Source of the DNA: Flavobacterium macacae
Lineage (GTDB): Bacteria > Bacteroidota > Bacteroidia > Flavobacteriales > Flavobacteriaceae
Direction of reading: 5' to 3'
Length of the DNA: 64,000 bases
NCBI RefSeq assembly: GCF_003865365.1
Contig: NZ_RQVR01000003.1
Location: 1-64,000, forward strand
This document shows, in pieces, positions 14,111-23,332 of the stretch. Under the pieces are notes generated by a model. That model saw only the letters and a program-made list of their open reading frames with translations. It was not told the origin of the DNA and made no database searches. Position 1 is the first letter of the stretch. The number at the start of each line of letters is the position of its first letter. The position numbers and the translations under genes were made by a program.

Positions 14111-15349
14111 GTGAGCCATACCAATAAATTAAAGTTATTTAACGACCCGATTTACGGATTTATTACCATTCCAAACACGTTACTTTATGATTTAATTCAG
14201 CATCCTTATTTTCAAAGATTGCGAAGAATTTCTCAAATGGGACTTTCGTATTTGGTGTATCCAGGAGCGCACCACACTCGGTTCCACCACGCTTTAGGAT
14301 GTATGCACATTATGCAGAAAGCGGTGGAAGTCTTGCGATTTAAGGGAACTGAAATTTCTGAAGAAGAAGAAAAAGCATTGTTGATTGCCATCCTTTTGCA
14401 CGATATCGGGCACGGGCCGTTTTCACACGCCATGGAACACAGCATTGTTGAAAATGTCAATCACGAGTCGATTTCGCTTCTTTTTATGAATAAATTGAAC
14501 GAGGAATTTGACGGGCAATTGACTTTGGCTATTCAAGTTTTTAAAGGCGAATACCACAGAAAGTTTATGTTGCAATTGATTTCGAGTCAATTAGATATGG
14601 ATCGAATGGATTATTTAAAACGCGATAGTTTTTATTCTGGCGTTGCCGAAGGAAATATAAATTCGGATCGCTTGATTCAAATGATGAATGTGGTTGATGA
14701 TTTGCTGGTAATTGAAGAAAAAGGAATTTATTCGGTAGAAAAATTTTTGATGGCCAGAAGATTAATGTATTGGCAGGCTTATTTGCATAAAACGAGTTTG
14801 GTTGCCGAGCTGATTTTGACCAAAACTTTAAAACGCGCCAAAGAGTTAACACAAAAAGGAATCCAATTGCCGTGTAGCGAACCACTGTCGTTTTTTCTTC
14901 ATAATAAAGTGGAATTAGAAGATTTTAATAATGAAACCTTAGATCTTTTCTCACAATTAGATGACTCTGATATTATTTCGGCATTAAAATCATGGCAAAA
15001 CAATGATGATTTTATCTTAAAGACTTTAAGCAGAATGATCATCAATCGCGACTTGTTGAAAATAAAATTAAACAGCGAAAAATACACAAACGAAGACGTA
15101 GAAGCTCTAAAATCAAAGCTGATCACTTTTTACGGAATTTCAAAAGATGAAGCTTCTTACTTTATTTTTAAAGGAAAAATTAAAAACCAAGCTTACAGTA
15201 AAGATGCTGAGCCCATCAAGATTTTGAAGAAGGACAAAACGATAGAAGATGTGGTGGAAGCATCAGATCAGCTCAATTTAAAGGCACTTTCGAAGCCTGT
15301 AACCAAATATTTTATCTGTTTTCCAAAAGTACTTGCGGAAAATTCATAA
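14111..15349 (+). CDS. HD-domain phosphohydrolase
   Basis: A 412-residue protein with a GTG start. The N-terminus KLKLFNDPIYGFITIP and LIQHPYFQRLRRISQMG, followed by GAHHTRFHHALGC, AILLHDIGHGPFSHAMEH (HD metal site) and SSQLDMDRMDYLKRDS, match the dGTPase-like HD phosphohydrolase family. Family members hydrolyse dNTPs or related nucleotides; the substrate here is unknown. It lies 30 bp ahead of lpxD, whose own promoter box is in the gap, so the two may be transcribed separately or together. Confidence 0.85.
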   Translation: MSHTNKLKLFNDPIYGFITIPNTLLYDLIQHPYFQRLRRISQMGLSYLVYPGAHHTRFHHALGCMHIMQKAVEVLRFKGTEISEEEEKALLIAILLHDIGHGPFSHAMEHSIVENVNHESISLLFMNKLNEEFDGQLTLAIQVFKGEYHRKFMLQLISSQLDMDRMDYLKRDSFYSGVAEGNINSDRLIQMMNVVDDLLVIEEKGIYSVEKFLMARRLMYWQAYLHKTSLVAELILTKTLKRAKELTQKGIQLPCSEPLSFFLHNKVELEDFNNETLDLFSQLDDSDIISALKSWQNNDDFILKTLSRMIINRDLLKIKLNSEKYTNEDVEALKSKLITFYGISKDEASYFIFKGKIKNQAYSKDAEPIKILKKDKTIEDVVEASDQLNLKALSKPVTKYFICFPKVLAENS

Positions 15350-15366
15350 ATAAATTCAAATTTTTA

Positions 15367-15374
15367 TATTTTTG
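15367..15374 (+). promoter_or_regulatory. -7 promoter box TATTTTTG abutting lpxD
   Basis: TATTTTTG ends only five bases before the lpxD ATG (15380). If used, transcription would start at or next to the start codon, giving a leaderless lpxD mRNA. Confidence 0.45.
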
Positions 15375-15379
15375 TCAAG

Positions 15380-16423
15380 ATGAAATTCACAGCAGAACAA
15401 ATAGCGGGTATTTTAGAAGGTGAAGTAGTGGGGAATCCAAATGCTGAAGTTTTTAAACTATCAAAAATAGAAGAAGGTTCCGAAGGATCGCTGACTTTTT
15501 TAGCAAATCCAAAATACCTTAATTACATATATTCTACACAAGCAACGATTACGATTGTAAACAATACCTTTACTCCCGAATCGCCTATATCGACTACACT
15601 TATCAAAGTGGAAGACGCCTATAAATCATTCTCAAAATTATTGGAATATTACAACCAGGTGAAACTGATGAAGTCAGGAATTGAACAGCCGTCAGTGATT
15701 TCAGAAGGTGTAACTTATGGAGAAAACCTTTATTTGGGAAGTTTTTGTTACCTTGGAAAAAACGTAGTAATCGGAGAGAATGTGAAAATTTATCCCAACA
15801 GTTTTGTGGGTGATAATGTTACTATTGGAGACAATACGATCATTTTTGCGGGTGCAAGAATTTATTCTGAAACAGAAATCGGTAAAAACTGCGTGATTCA
15901 CTCAGGTGCCATTATTGGTTCTGATGGTTTTGGATTTGTTCCAAATGAAGAAGGAGTTTACAGCAAAGTACCCCAAATTGGTAATGTAATTATTGAAGAT
16001 AATGTTGATATTGGTTCTTGTACAACCATTGACCGCGCGACTTTAGGTTCCACAATTATCAGAAAAGGAGTGAAGCTGGACAACCAGATTCAGATTGCTC
16101 ACAATGTAGAAATTGGTAAAAATACCGTAATCGCTGCGCAGACTGGTGTGGCAGGTTCTACAAAAATTGGAACCAGCTGTATTATCGGAGGACAGGTGGG
16201 AATAGCGGGCCATTTGAAAATTGGCAATAATGTTAAGGTCCAAGCCCAATCAGGGATAGGGAAAAACATTAAAGATAATGACGTTATCCAAGGAAGTCCT
16301 AGTTTTGGATATAACGATTTTAATAAATCCTATGTTCATTTTAAAAATTTACCAAAAATAGTTTCCGATTTAGAAGCTTTAAAAAAACAAGTAACAAACG
16401 AAAATAGCATAAACAATGGTTAA
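15380..16423 (+). CDS. lpxD: UDP-3-O-(3-hydroxyacyl)glucosamine N-acyltransferase
   Basis: A 347-residue left-handed beta-helix acyltransferase for the third step of lipid A synthesis. The N-terminal uridine-binding domain (MKFTAEQIAGILEGEVVGNP, SLTFLANPKYLNYIY) is followed by hexapeptide repeats from about residue 105 to 310. QIAHNVEIGKNTVIAAQ contains the catalytic His. It is the first of lpxD, lpxC-fabZ, lpxA; its last 8 bases overlap the lpxC start (ATGGTTAA). A second LpxD-like protein is encoded at 19376-20305. Confidence 0.93.
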   Translation: MKFTAEQIAGILEGEVVGNPNAEVFKLSKIEEGSEGSLTFLANPKYLNYIYSTQATITIVNNTFTPESPISTTLIKVEDAYKSFSKLLEYYNQVKLMKSGIEQPSVISEGVTYGENLYLGSFCYLGKNVVIGENVKIYPNSFVGDNVTIGDNTIIFAGARIYSETEIGKNCVIHSGAIIGSDGFGFVPNEEGVYSKVPQIGNVIIEDNVDIGSCTTIDRATLGSTIIRKGVKLDNQIQIAHNVEIGKNTVIAAQTGVAGSTKIGTSCIIGGQVGIAGHLKIGNNVKVQAQSGIGKNIKDNDVIQGSPSFGYNDFNKSYVHFKNLPKIVSDLEALKKQVTNENSINNG

Positions 16424-17804
16424 GCAAAAAACTATTCAGAACGAAGTTTCCTTGACAGGAGTTGGGCTTCATACTGGAAAGGAAGTTAAAATGACGTTCA
16501 AGCCAGCTCCAGTAAACAACGGTTTTACTTTTGTGAGAGTTGATTTAGAAGGCCATCCAATTATTGAAGCCGATGCAAACTATGTTGTAAATACGCAACG
16601 AGGCACTAATCTTGAGAAAAAAGGAGTTAAAATCCAAACATCAGAACACGTTTTAGCAGCCTTCATTGGTTGCGATGTTGATAATGTGATCATCGAATTA
16701 GATGCTTCTGAACCGCCAATTATGGACGGTTCTTCAAAATTTTTCGTTGAAGCGATTGAAAAAGCTGGAATCGTGGATCAAGAAGCAGAGCGTAATGTGT
16801 ATGTCGTTAAAGAAGTGATTTCGTATACGGATGAAGCAACTGGAAGTGAAATTCTAGTGATGCCTGCTGATGATTATCAAGTGACTGCAATGGTTGATTT
16901 TGGAACCAAAGTTTTAGGTACCCAAAATGCGACTATGAAAAATATTGCCGATTTCAAGAGCGAAATTGCCAATTCAAGAACATTTAGTTTCTTGCATGAA
17001 TTGGAAGCTTTGCTTGAAAACGGCCTGATCAAAGGGGGCGATTTGAACAACGCTATCGTTTATGTAGACAAAGAAATTTCTGAAAGCACGATGGCAAGCC
17101 TGAAAGTTGCTTTTGGAAAAGAAAAAATAGAAGTGAAGCCAAACGGAATTTTGGATAACTTGACTTTGCATTACCCAAATGAAGCTGCACGTCACAAACT
17201 GCTTGACGTTGTTGGTGATTTGGCCTTGATCGGAACACGAATTAAAGGAAAAGTAATTGCCAACAAACCAGGACATTTTGTGAATACGCAATTCGCAAAA
17301 AAAATGTCTAAAATCATCAAGACAGAGCAAAGAAATCAAGTTCCGGTTTACGATCTGAACCAAGAACCTTTGATGGATATTCACAAAATCATGAGCATTT
17401 TGCCTCACAGGCCTCCCTTTTTGTTTATCGACAGAATTATTGAAATGTCAGATACACACGTTGTAGGTATGAAAAATGTAACAATGAACGAAAGTTTTTT
17501 TGTGGGACATTTTCCTGGAGCACCAGTAATGCCGGGAGTTATCATTGTGGAAGCAATGGCACAGTCAGGCGGCATCTTAATTTTAAGTTCGGTTCCAGAT
17601 CCTGAAAATTACCTTACGTATTTTATGAAAATTGACAATGTGAAATTCAAGCATAAAGTTTTGCCTGGAGACACCTTGACTTTTAAATGTGATTTGATTT
17701 CTCCTATCAGAAGAGGAATTTGTCATATGCAAGCGCACGCTTATGCCAACGGAAAATTGGTTGCTGAAGCAGAATTAATGGCACAAATTGCTAAAATTAA
17801 CTAA
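16416..17804 (+). CDS. lpxC: LpxC-FabZ bifunctional enzyme
   Basis: A 462-residue fusion usual in Bacteroidota. Residues 1-305 are LpxC, the zinc deacetylase committing lipid A synthesis: zinc ligands His in SEHVLAAF and in the RHKLLDVVGDLAL block (His and Asp), and a KPGH motif. Residues 320-462 are FabZ, a hotdog dehydratase of 3-hydroxyacyl-ACP: ILPHRPPFLFIDR (catalytic His) and GHFPGAPVMPGVIIVEAMAQ (catalytic Glu). The fusion couples the branch point between fatty acid elongation and lipid A. It overlaps lpxD and is followed after 10 bp by lpxA. Confidence 0.95.
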   Translation: MVKQKTIQNEVSLTGVGLHTGKEVKMTFKPAPVNNGFTFVRVDLEGHPIIEADANYVVNTQRGTNLEKKGVKIQTSEHVLAAFIGCDVDNVIIELDASEPPIMDGSSKFFVEAIEKAGIVDQEAERNVYVVKEVISYTDEATGSEILVMPADDYQVTAMVDFGTKVLGTQNATMKNIADFKSEIANSRTFSFLHELEALLENGLIKGGDLNNAIVYVDKEISESTMASLKVAFGKEKIEVKPNGILDNLTLHYPNEAARHKLLDVVGDLALIGTRIKGKVIANKPGHFVNTQFAKKMSKIIKTEQRNQVPVYDLNQEPLMDIHKIMSILPHRPPFLFIDRIIEMSDTHVVGMKNVTMNESFFVGHFPGAPVMPGVIIVEAMAQSGGILILSSVPDPENYLTYFMKIDNVKFKHKVLPGDTLTFKCDLISPIRRGICHMQAHAYANGKLVAEAELMAQIAKIN

Positions 17805-17814
17805 AAAGAAATTT

Positions 17815-18600
17815 ATGAATCAACCGTTAGCATACGTTCATCCAGGTGCAAAAATCGCTAAAAACGTTGTAATCGAACCGTTCACTACAATTCATAATAA
17901 TGTTGTGATTGGAGACGGAACTTGGATTGGATCCAACGTGACGATTATGGAAGGAGCGAGAATCGGGAAAAACTGCAATATATTTCCAGGTGCTGTAATT
18001 TCTGCAGTGCCACAGGATTTGAAATTTGGGGGAGAAGATTCTTTGGCAATTATTGGCGACAATACAACCATCAGAGAATGTGTAACAATTAATAGGGGAA
18101 CGGTGGCTTCTGGCCAAACAACGATCGGAAAAAACTGTTTGGTAATGGCAACGGCACACATTGCTCACGATTGCCATATTGGTGATAATGCCATTATTGT
18201 AAATGGAGTAGCTTTGGCTGGACACGTAACTGTTGGAAATTATGCGATTATTGGAGGTTTGGCAGCAATCCACCAATTTATTTCTATCGGAGACCACGCC
18301 ATGATTTCAGGTGGATCTTTGGTAAGAAAAGATGTACCTCCTTATACAAAAGCGGCAAAAGAACCACTTTCTTACGTAGGTATTAATTCTGTCGGATTGA
18401 GAAGAAGAGGTTTTACGCCAGAGAAAATCCGTGAGATTCAAGATATTTACAGAATCTTATACCAAAAAAATTACAATACCACGCAAGCTTTGGGAATCAT
18501 CGAAGCTGAAATGGAAGCAACTCCAGAAAGAGATGAAATTATATTGTTTATCAGAAATTCATCAAGAGGAGTAATGAAAGGATATACAGGAATTTATTAA
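17815..18600 (+). CDS. lpxA: UDP-N-acetylglucosamine O-acyltransferase
   Basis: A 261-residue protein starting MNQPLAYVHPGAKIA, 10 bases after the lpxC-fabZ stop; an earlier ATG at 17788 overlaps that gene and is rejected. Hexapeptide repeats form the beta-helix (residues 1-190), with AHIAHDCHIGDNAII holding the catalytic His. The C-terminal helical domain begins near YVGINSVGLRRRGF. It catalyses the first step of lipid A synthesis. Adjacency to FabZ, which makes no acyl donor directly but shares the substrate pool, is conserved. Confidence 0.93.
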   Translation: MNQPLAYVHPGAKIAKNVVIEPFTTIHNNVVIGDGTWIGSNVTIMEGARIGKNCNIFPGAVISAVPQDLKFGGEDSLAIIGDNTTIRECVTINRGTVASGQTTIGKNCLVMATAHIAHDCHIGDNAIIVNGVALAGHVTVGNYAIIGGLAAIHQFISIGDHAMISGGSLVRKDVPPYTKAAKEPLSYVGINSVGLRRRGFTPEKIREIQDIYRILYQKNYNTTQALGIIEAEMEATPERDEIILFIRNSSRGVMKGYTGIY

Positions 18601-18612
18601 AAACAGTCGAAA

Positions 18613-18651
18613 GTCATAATATCTTAAGTAGCAAGGCGACGGTATTATGAC
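18613..18651 (+). repeat. 9-bp inverted repeat upstream of efp
   Basis: GTCATAATA (18613-18621) and TATTATGAC (18643-18651) are perfectly complementary with a 21-base loop and no U-tract, then A-rich sequence. It lies between lpxA and efp and may be a leader hairpin or 3' protective structure. Confidence 0.45.
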
Positions 18652-18706
18652 GAAAAAAATAACAAATATACAGTTGAGCAATTTCAACGATTAAACAAAA
18701 AACAAA

Positions 18707-19273
18707 ATGGCAAGTACATCAGATATTAGAAACGGATTGTGTATCAAATTCAACCACGATATTTATAAAATTATTGAATTCTTACACGTGAAACCAGGAA
18801 AAGGTCCAGCTTTCGTAAGAACAAAATTAAAAAGTTTAACTAACGGAAAAGTACTTGACAATACTTTTTCTGCAGGCCACAAAATTGACGAAGTTCGCGT
18901 GGAAACACATGAGTTTCAGTTTTTATATGCTGAAGGCGATTTGTTTAACTTCATGCACACTGAAAGCTATGAGCAGATTCAATTGAGCAAAGCAATCTTA
19001 GATGCTCCAGATTTATTGAAAGAAGGAACCACGGTAAAAGTGATCATCAATGCAGAAACCGAAGCGCCTTTATCTGTTGATATGCCAGCTTCTGTTGTTT
19101 TAGAAGTTACGTATTCTGAACCGGGAGTAAAAGGAAATACCTCTACAAATGCTACAAAACCAGCAACGGTTGAAACGGGAGCAACTGTAAACGTGCCTTT
19201 GTTTATTAATGAAGGTGATAAAATTAAAATTGATACTGCTACTAGTTCTTACATGGAGCGTGTTAAGGAGTAA
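18707..19273 (+). CDS. efp: Elongation factor P
   Basis: A 188-residue protein of standard length. Domain I has the loop KPGKGPAFVR with Lys32 at the position that is modified in many bacteria. Domains II and III contain TFSAGHKIDEVRVE, YAEGDLFNFMHTESYEQIQL and the C-terminal INEGDKIKIDTATSSYMERV signature. EF-P rescues ribosomes stalled on polyproline. It lies between lpxA and the second lpxD-like gene, a common flavobacterial order. Confidence 0.95.
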   Translation: MASTSDIRNGLCIKFNHDIYKIIEFLHVKPGKGPAFVRTKLKSLTNGKVLDNTFSAGHKIDEVRVETHEFQFLYAEGDLFNFMHTESYEQIQLSKAILDAPDLLKEGTTVKVIINAETEAPLSVDMPASVVLEVTYSEPGVKGNTSTNATKPATVETGATVNVPLFINEGDKIKIDTATSSYMERVKE

Positions 19274-19375
19274 TATAATTGAAAGATTTAAAGATTGAAT
19301 TGTTCAAAAATTTCAAATTTTAAGTTTATTTAATAATTTTTCAAGCTTTAAATTTTTCGATAATTAAATTCATTT

Positions 19376-20305
19376 ATGAAGTTCCCCAAAATACATACGC
19401 TTAAAGAAATTGCCTACTTAGTCGATTGCGAATTTGTTGGAAATGATGACTTCGAAGTTCACGGAATGAATGAAATTCACGTCGTGGAACCCGGAGATAT
19501 TGTTTTTGTTGACCATCCAAAATATTATGACAAAGCTTTAAATTCTGCAGCGACAATTATTTTAATTAATAAAAATGTGGATTGTCCAGACGGAAAAGCG
19601 CTTTTGATTTCTGATGATCCTTTCAGAGATTTTAATAAATTGACCAGACATTTCAGGCCTTTCCAGGGTACAAATGTTTCCATTTCATTAAGTGCTGAAA
19701 TTGGTGAAGACACCTTTATCCAACCCAATTGCTTCGTTGGAAACAATGTGAAAATCGGAAAAAATTGCGTTATCCATTCGAACGTTTCGATTTATGACAA
19801 TACGGTTATTGGCGATAATGTGATTATCCATGCGGGAACAATTTTGGGAGGCGATGCTTTTTATTACAAAAAACGTCCTGAAGGTTTTGACCAATTGATT
19901 TCGGGCGGAAGAGTGGTGATCAAGGATAATGTGGGAATCGGTGCCCTTTGTACCATTGACAAAGGGGTTACAGGAGATACTACCATTGGGGAAGGAACAA
20001 AAATCGATAACCAAGTGCACGTTGGACACGATACGGTTATTGGAAAAAAATGTTTGATTGCGGCACAAACAGGCATTGCTGGTTGTGTTATTATTGAAGA
20101 TGAAGTCACGCTTTGGGGTCAAGTTGGAACCACAAGCGGTATTACAATTGGAGAAAAAGCAATTGTTTTAGGGCAAACGGGAGTTACGAAATCAGTAGAA
20201 GGAGGAAAGGTTTATTTCGGAACGCCTATTGAAGAATCTCGCGAAAAGCTGAAACAATTGGTCAACATAAAAAAAATACCAGATATTTTAAATAAACTGA
20301 AATAA
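19376..20305 (+). CDS. Second LpxD-like acyltransferase
   Basis: A 309-residue hexapeptide-repeat protein related to LpxD at 15380 but shorter. The N-terminal domain ([37 protein letters not shown]) aligns with LpxD's uridine-binding region. The helix contains [21 protein letters not shown], retaining the catalytic His, and ends [14 protein letters not shown] instead of the lpxD three-helix tail. It may acylate a second glucosamine substrate or replace LpxD under other conditions. It is one base ahead of the NTF2-like gene. Confidence 0.85.
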   Translation: MKFPKIHTLKEIAYLVDCEFVGNDDFEVHGMNEIHVVEPGDIVFVDHPKYYDKALNSAATIILINKNVDCPDGKALLISDDPFRDFNKLTRHFRPFQGTNVSISLSAEIGEDTFIQPNCFVGNNVKIGKNCVIHSNVSIYDNTVIGDNVIIHAGTILGGDAFYYKKRPEGFDQLISGGRVVIKDNVGIGALCTIDKGVTGDTTIGEGTKIDNQVHVGHDTVIGKKCLIAAQTGIAGCVIIEDEVTLWGQVGTTSGITIGEKAIVLGQTGVTKSVEGGKVYFGTPIEESREKLKQLVNIKKIPDILNKLK

Positions 20306-20306
20306 G

Positions 20307-20669
20307 ATGACTGCAAAACAAATTGTTCAGAATTTTTACAAATCAGATGTCCTTTTGGATACAAAATTGATGGAATCTTTCTTGCATCCAGAAGTAATTT
20401 TGGATTGGAACAGTTCTAAAGGTTTTTTGCAAATGAATAGAACTGAGATTTTGGCTTTATCTGCTGAATTAAGTGTTGCTTATGTAAGATCAAAAATCAA
20501 GATCAGTCATATTTTGCAGGACGAAAATCAGGTTTCGGTGCGTTATTCGCATTATGTAAAAACGTTTGAAAACCCTCGTGAAGAGATGCTTTTAGCGCAT
20601 TTTATGGTAATTTGGGAAATTAAAGAAGATAAATTATTCAGAGGATTTCAGATGAGCCAATTGTCATAA
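20307..20669 (+). CDS. NTF2-like (SnoaL-type) domain protein
   Basis: A 120-residue alpha+beta protein starting one base after the previous stop (TAAGATG), so translation is probably coupled. MTAKQIVQNFYKSDVLLDTKLMESFLHPEVIL and the RYSHYVKTF...HFMVIWEIKEDKLFRGFQMSQ ending fit the nuclear transport factor 2 fold used by many small enzymes and binding proteins. No catalytic set is visible. Function is unknown; co-transcription with an LpxD-like gene is the only clue. Confidence 0.75.
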   Translation: MTAKQIVQNFYKSDVLLDTKLMESFLHPEVILDWNSSKGFLQMNRTEILALSAELSVAYVRSKIKISHILQDENQVSVRYSHYVKTFENPREEMLLAHFMVIWEIKEDKLFRGFQMSQLS

Positions 20670-20719
20670 ATTGTTCAAATATAAAGCTTAAAAAACTTTT
20701 CAATTAAGCATCAAAACCT

Positions 20720-20727
20720 TACTTTTG
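20720..20727 (+). promoter_or_regulatory. -7 promoter box TACTTTTG ahead of sucD
   Basis: Perfect TAnnTTTG, 37 bases upstream of the sucD ATG. No clear TTG at -33. Confidence 0.5.
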
Positions 20728-20764
20728 CAACACTATTTCAAAAAATAAATTTAAAAAATATATT

Positions 20765-21637
20765 ATGAGCGTTTTAGTCAATAAAGATTCTAAAATAATT
20801 GTTCAAGGTTTTACAGGAAGCGAAGGAACTTTTCACGCTTCTCAGATGATTGAATATGGTACAAACGTTGTTGGTGGAGTAACTCCTGGAAAAGGTGGTA
20901 CTACGCATTTAGAGCGTCCAGTTTTCAACACGGTAAAAGATGCTGTTGATCAAGCTGGTGCTGACACAACAATCATTTTTGTACCGCCAGCTTTTGCTGC
21001 TGATGCAATTATGGAAGCTGCTGATGCGGGAATCAAAGTAATCATTACGATCACTGAAGGAATTCCTGTTGCAGATATGATCAAAGCTTACGCTTATATC
21101 CAAAATAAAGAATGCCGTTTAATCGGGCCAAACTGTCCAGGTGTAATCACGCCAGGTGAAGCTAAAGTTGGTATCATGCCAGGTTTCGTTTTCAAAAAAG
21201 GTAATGTTGGTATCGTTTCTAAATCAGGAACTTTAACTTACGAAGCGGCTGACCAAGTTGTAAAACAAGGTTTGGGAATCACGACAGCCATCGGAATTGG
21301 TGGAGATCCAATCATTGGAACAACTACTAAAGAAGCGGTTGAATTGTTGATGAACGATCCAGAAACAGAATGTATCATCATGATCGGTGAAATCGGTGGA
21401 CAATTGGAAGCTGATGCTGCAAAATGGGTTAAAGAAGATGGAAACAGAAAACCAGTTGTTGGATTTATCGCTGGAGAAACTGCTCCAAAAGGTAGAACAA
21501 TGGGTCACGCAGGTGCAATTGTTGGTGGTGCTGATGATACAGCAGAAGCTAAAAAACGCATCATGAGAGAATGTGGAATCCACGTTGTTGATTCTCCTGC
21601 TGAAATCGGTAAAAAAGTGAAAGAAATTATGGGATAA
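20765..21637 (+). CDS. sucD: Succinyl-CoA ligase, alpha subunit
   Basis: A 290-residue protein of full length. It has the CoA-binding start [20 protein letters not shown], the [13 protein letters not shown] loop, [13 protein letters not shown], and [10 protein letters not shown] with the active-site phospho-histidine. It forms the ligase with SucC in the TCA cycle, making GTP or ATP from succinyl-CoA. SucC is not adjacent, as is usual in flavobacteria. A terminator follows at 21665. Confidence 0.95.
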   Translation: MSVLVNKDSKIIVQGFTGSEGTFHASQMIEYGTNVVGGVTPGKGGTTHLERPVFNTVKDAVDQAGADTTIIFVPPAFAADAIMEAADAGIKVIITITEGIPVADMIKAYAYIQNKECRLIGPNCPGVITPGEAKVGIMPGFVFKKGNVGIVSKSGTLTYEAADQVVKQGLGITTAIGIGGDPIIGTTTKEAVELLMNDPETECIIMIGEIGGQLEADAAKWVKEDGNRKPVVGFIAGETAPKGRTMGHAGAIVGGADDTAEAKKRIMRECGIHVVDSPAEIGKKVKEIMG

Positions 21638-21664
21638 TTTTTCCTGTACATTTTATAAAAGAAG

Positions 21665-21690
21665 TCCTGCTGAAAAGCGGGATTTTTTTT
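21665..21690 (+). terminator. Terminator after sucD
   Basis: TCCTGC (21665-21670) pairs with GCGGGA (21677-21682, one G-T pair), followed by eight T. Confidence 0.75.
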
Positions 21691-21758
21691 GCCCAAAACT
21701 TTGCGAATCTCTGCGAAAAATCTTTGTATTTCTTTGCGTTAATTTTTACTTTTAGGAA

Positions 21759-22250
21759 ATGAAAAAAGCCTTTTTTCCTTTAATAAATCAAAATTCTAAA
21801 ATTCTAATTCTCGGAACAATGCCCGGAGAAAAATCATTAGAATTACAAGAATATTATGGAAACAGAGGAAATAGTTTCTGGAAATTACTCTTCACTTTAT
21901 TTGACCAACCTTTACCAGAAAATTATGCTGAGAAGAAACAATTATTGATAGAAAAGAACATTGCACTTTGGGATGTTTTAGAATTCTGTGAACGAACCGG
22001 AAGCCTGGACAGCAATATCAAAAATGAAAAAGTAAATGACTTCAAAAGCTTTTATAAAAAATATCCCAATATAAAACACGTCTTTTTCTCGAGTAAAAAT
22101 GCGTCTAATTACTATGACAAATATGTGGGAAGAAGAATTGATGTTCAATACACCATTCTTCCATCACCAAGCGGTGCCAATGCTTCCAAGAGTTTTCTGC
22201 AAAAATTAGAAGAATGGAAAGCTATTATGGAAGCTTTGAAAATAAAGTAG
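21759..22250 (+). CDS. DNA-deoxyinosine glycosylase (uracil-DNA glycosylase superfamily)
   Basis: A 163-residue protein. ILGTMPGEKSLELQEYYGNRGNSFW is the family's first catalytic motif, and the C-terminal LPSPSGANAS is the second, with the intervening ALWDVLEFCERTGSLDSNI block. Members excise hypoxanthine (deaminated adenine), uracil or xanthine from DNA. Endonuclease V, a different inosine-repair enzyme, is encoded 13 kb away at 35580. It follows sucD after a terminator, so it is probably independently transcribed. Confidence 0.85.
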   Translation: MKKAFFPLINQNSKILILGTMPGEKSLELQEYYGNRGNSFWKLLFTLFDQPLPENYAEKKQLLIEKNIALWDVLEFCERTGSLDSNIKNEKVNDFKSFYKKYPNIKHVFFSSKNASNYYDKYVGRRIDVQYTILPSPSGANASKSFLQKLEEWKAIMEALKIK

Positions 22251-22301
22251 TAATTTTAAGTTCAAGTTTTCAGAAAACTCATAACTCATAATTAAAAAAA
22301 C

Positions 22302-23180
22302 ATGTCAAACATAGACCTCATTATAGAAGAAAGACCTCGTGATATCGGCGATTTTTTAGTCGGAAGATTATTGCCCTTTCGCAAAAAAAGAATGGTCGGG
22401 CCATTTATTTTTATTGATCACATGGGACCTGCCAAAATGGGACCTGAACATTATATGGATGTCGGCCAGCATCCGCACATTGGTTTGGCAACTTTGACTT
22501 TTTTATTACAAGGCGAAATTATGCACAAAGACAGCCTGGGTACGGAACAGAAAATTGCGCCAGGTTCAGTGAATTGGATGATTGCCGGAAACGGCGTCAC
22601 GCATACGGAAAGAACTCCAAAAGAGTTACGCAACGGATCTGTTCACGACGTTCACGGTTATCAAATTTGGGTTGCGCTTCCAAAAGAAAAAGAAGATATG
22701 GAACCAGAATTTCATCATTTTGATCGAAATGATTTGCCACGCTGGAAAGATGGAACCACTGATTTTACATTAGTTGCCGGAAAAGGTTACGGAAAAGAAT
22801 CACCAGTTCCAGTACATTCTAATCTGTTTATGGTAGAAATAAAATCGCAAGAAGAATATTTGCTTCACACCGAAGGACAGCTTTTTGGTGAAATCGGAAT
22901 TTGCGTGGTGGAAGGTGCAATCCAAGCGTGCGAACACCATGTGGAGAAAGGAAACATGCTGGTTTCAAAATTAGAAGATGCCTGCTCGATGACTTTGATG
23001 CCCAACACGCACGTTATTCTTTTTGGCGGACAGCCGTTGCCTGAAGAACGTTTTATGTATTGGAATTTTGTTTCTTCCAGTAATGAAAAATTAGAAATAG
23101 CCAAAGAACGCTGGAGAAAAAAAGAGTTTCCAAAAGTTCCTGAAGATGACAGTTATGTAGTTATGCCTGAAGTGAAATAG
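22302..23180 (+). CDS. Pirin family protein
   Basis: A 292-residue bicupin. DFLVGRLLPF, VGPFIFIDHMGPAKMGP, QHPHIGLATLTFLLQGEIMHKDSLG and WMIAGNGVTHTERTP contain the three His and one Glu that bind the metal in pirins. The C-terminal pirin_C domain follows from about residue 175. Pirins are redox-sensing cupins, some with quercetinase activity. The substrate here is unknown. It ends at a strong terminator. Confidence 0.9.
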   Translation: MSNIDLIIEERPRDIGDFLVGRLLPFRKKRMVGPFIFIDHMGPAKMGPEHYMDVGQHPHIGLATLTFLLQGEIMHKDSLGTEQKIAPGSVNWMIAGNGVTHTERTPKELRNGSVHDVHGYQIWVALPKEKEDMEPEFHHFDRNDLPRWKDGTTDFTLVAGKGYGKESPVPVHSNLFMVEIKSQEEYLLHTEGQLFGEIGICVVEGAIQACEHHVEKGNMLVSKLEDACSMTLMPNTHVILFGGQPLPEERFMYWNFVSSSNEKLEIAKERWRKKEFPKVPEDDSYVVMPEVK

Positions 23181-23198
23181 TATTTTCCATAAAATTTA

Positions 23199-23234
23199 AA
23201 AATGACTCTATTGAATTATCGGTAGAGTCATTTT
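23199..23234 (+). terminator. Terminator after the pirin gene
   Basis: AAAATGACTCTA (23199-23210) and TAGAGTCATTTT (23223-23234) form a perfect 12-bp stem, then a T-rich tract. Confidence 0.85.
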
Positions 23235-23321
23235 ATTTTTATAAGACTCTTATTTTTAGATTGGATGTTGTGTAAAATTCCTAAAAATAAATAACTAAGT
23301 AAATTAATTCATTGTAATTGT

Positions 23322-23329
23322 TATCTTTG
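23322..23329 (+). promoter_or_regulatory. -7 promoter box TATCTTTG of the NhaC leader
   Basis: A perfect TAnnTTTG box. Transcription about six bases further on would begin at the first helix of the leader RNA (23335-23336). No TTG is seen at -33. Confidence 0.6.
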
Positions 23330-23332
23330 CAT

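Noticed and set aside
17788..17814. Earlier start of lpxA
   Set aside because: It would overlap the lpxC-fabZ coding sequence and add residues not seen in LpxA proteins.
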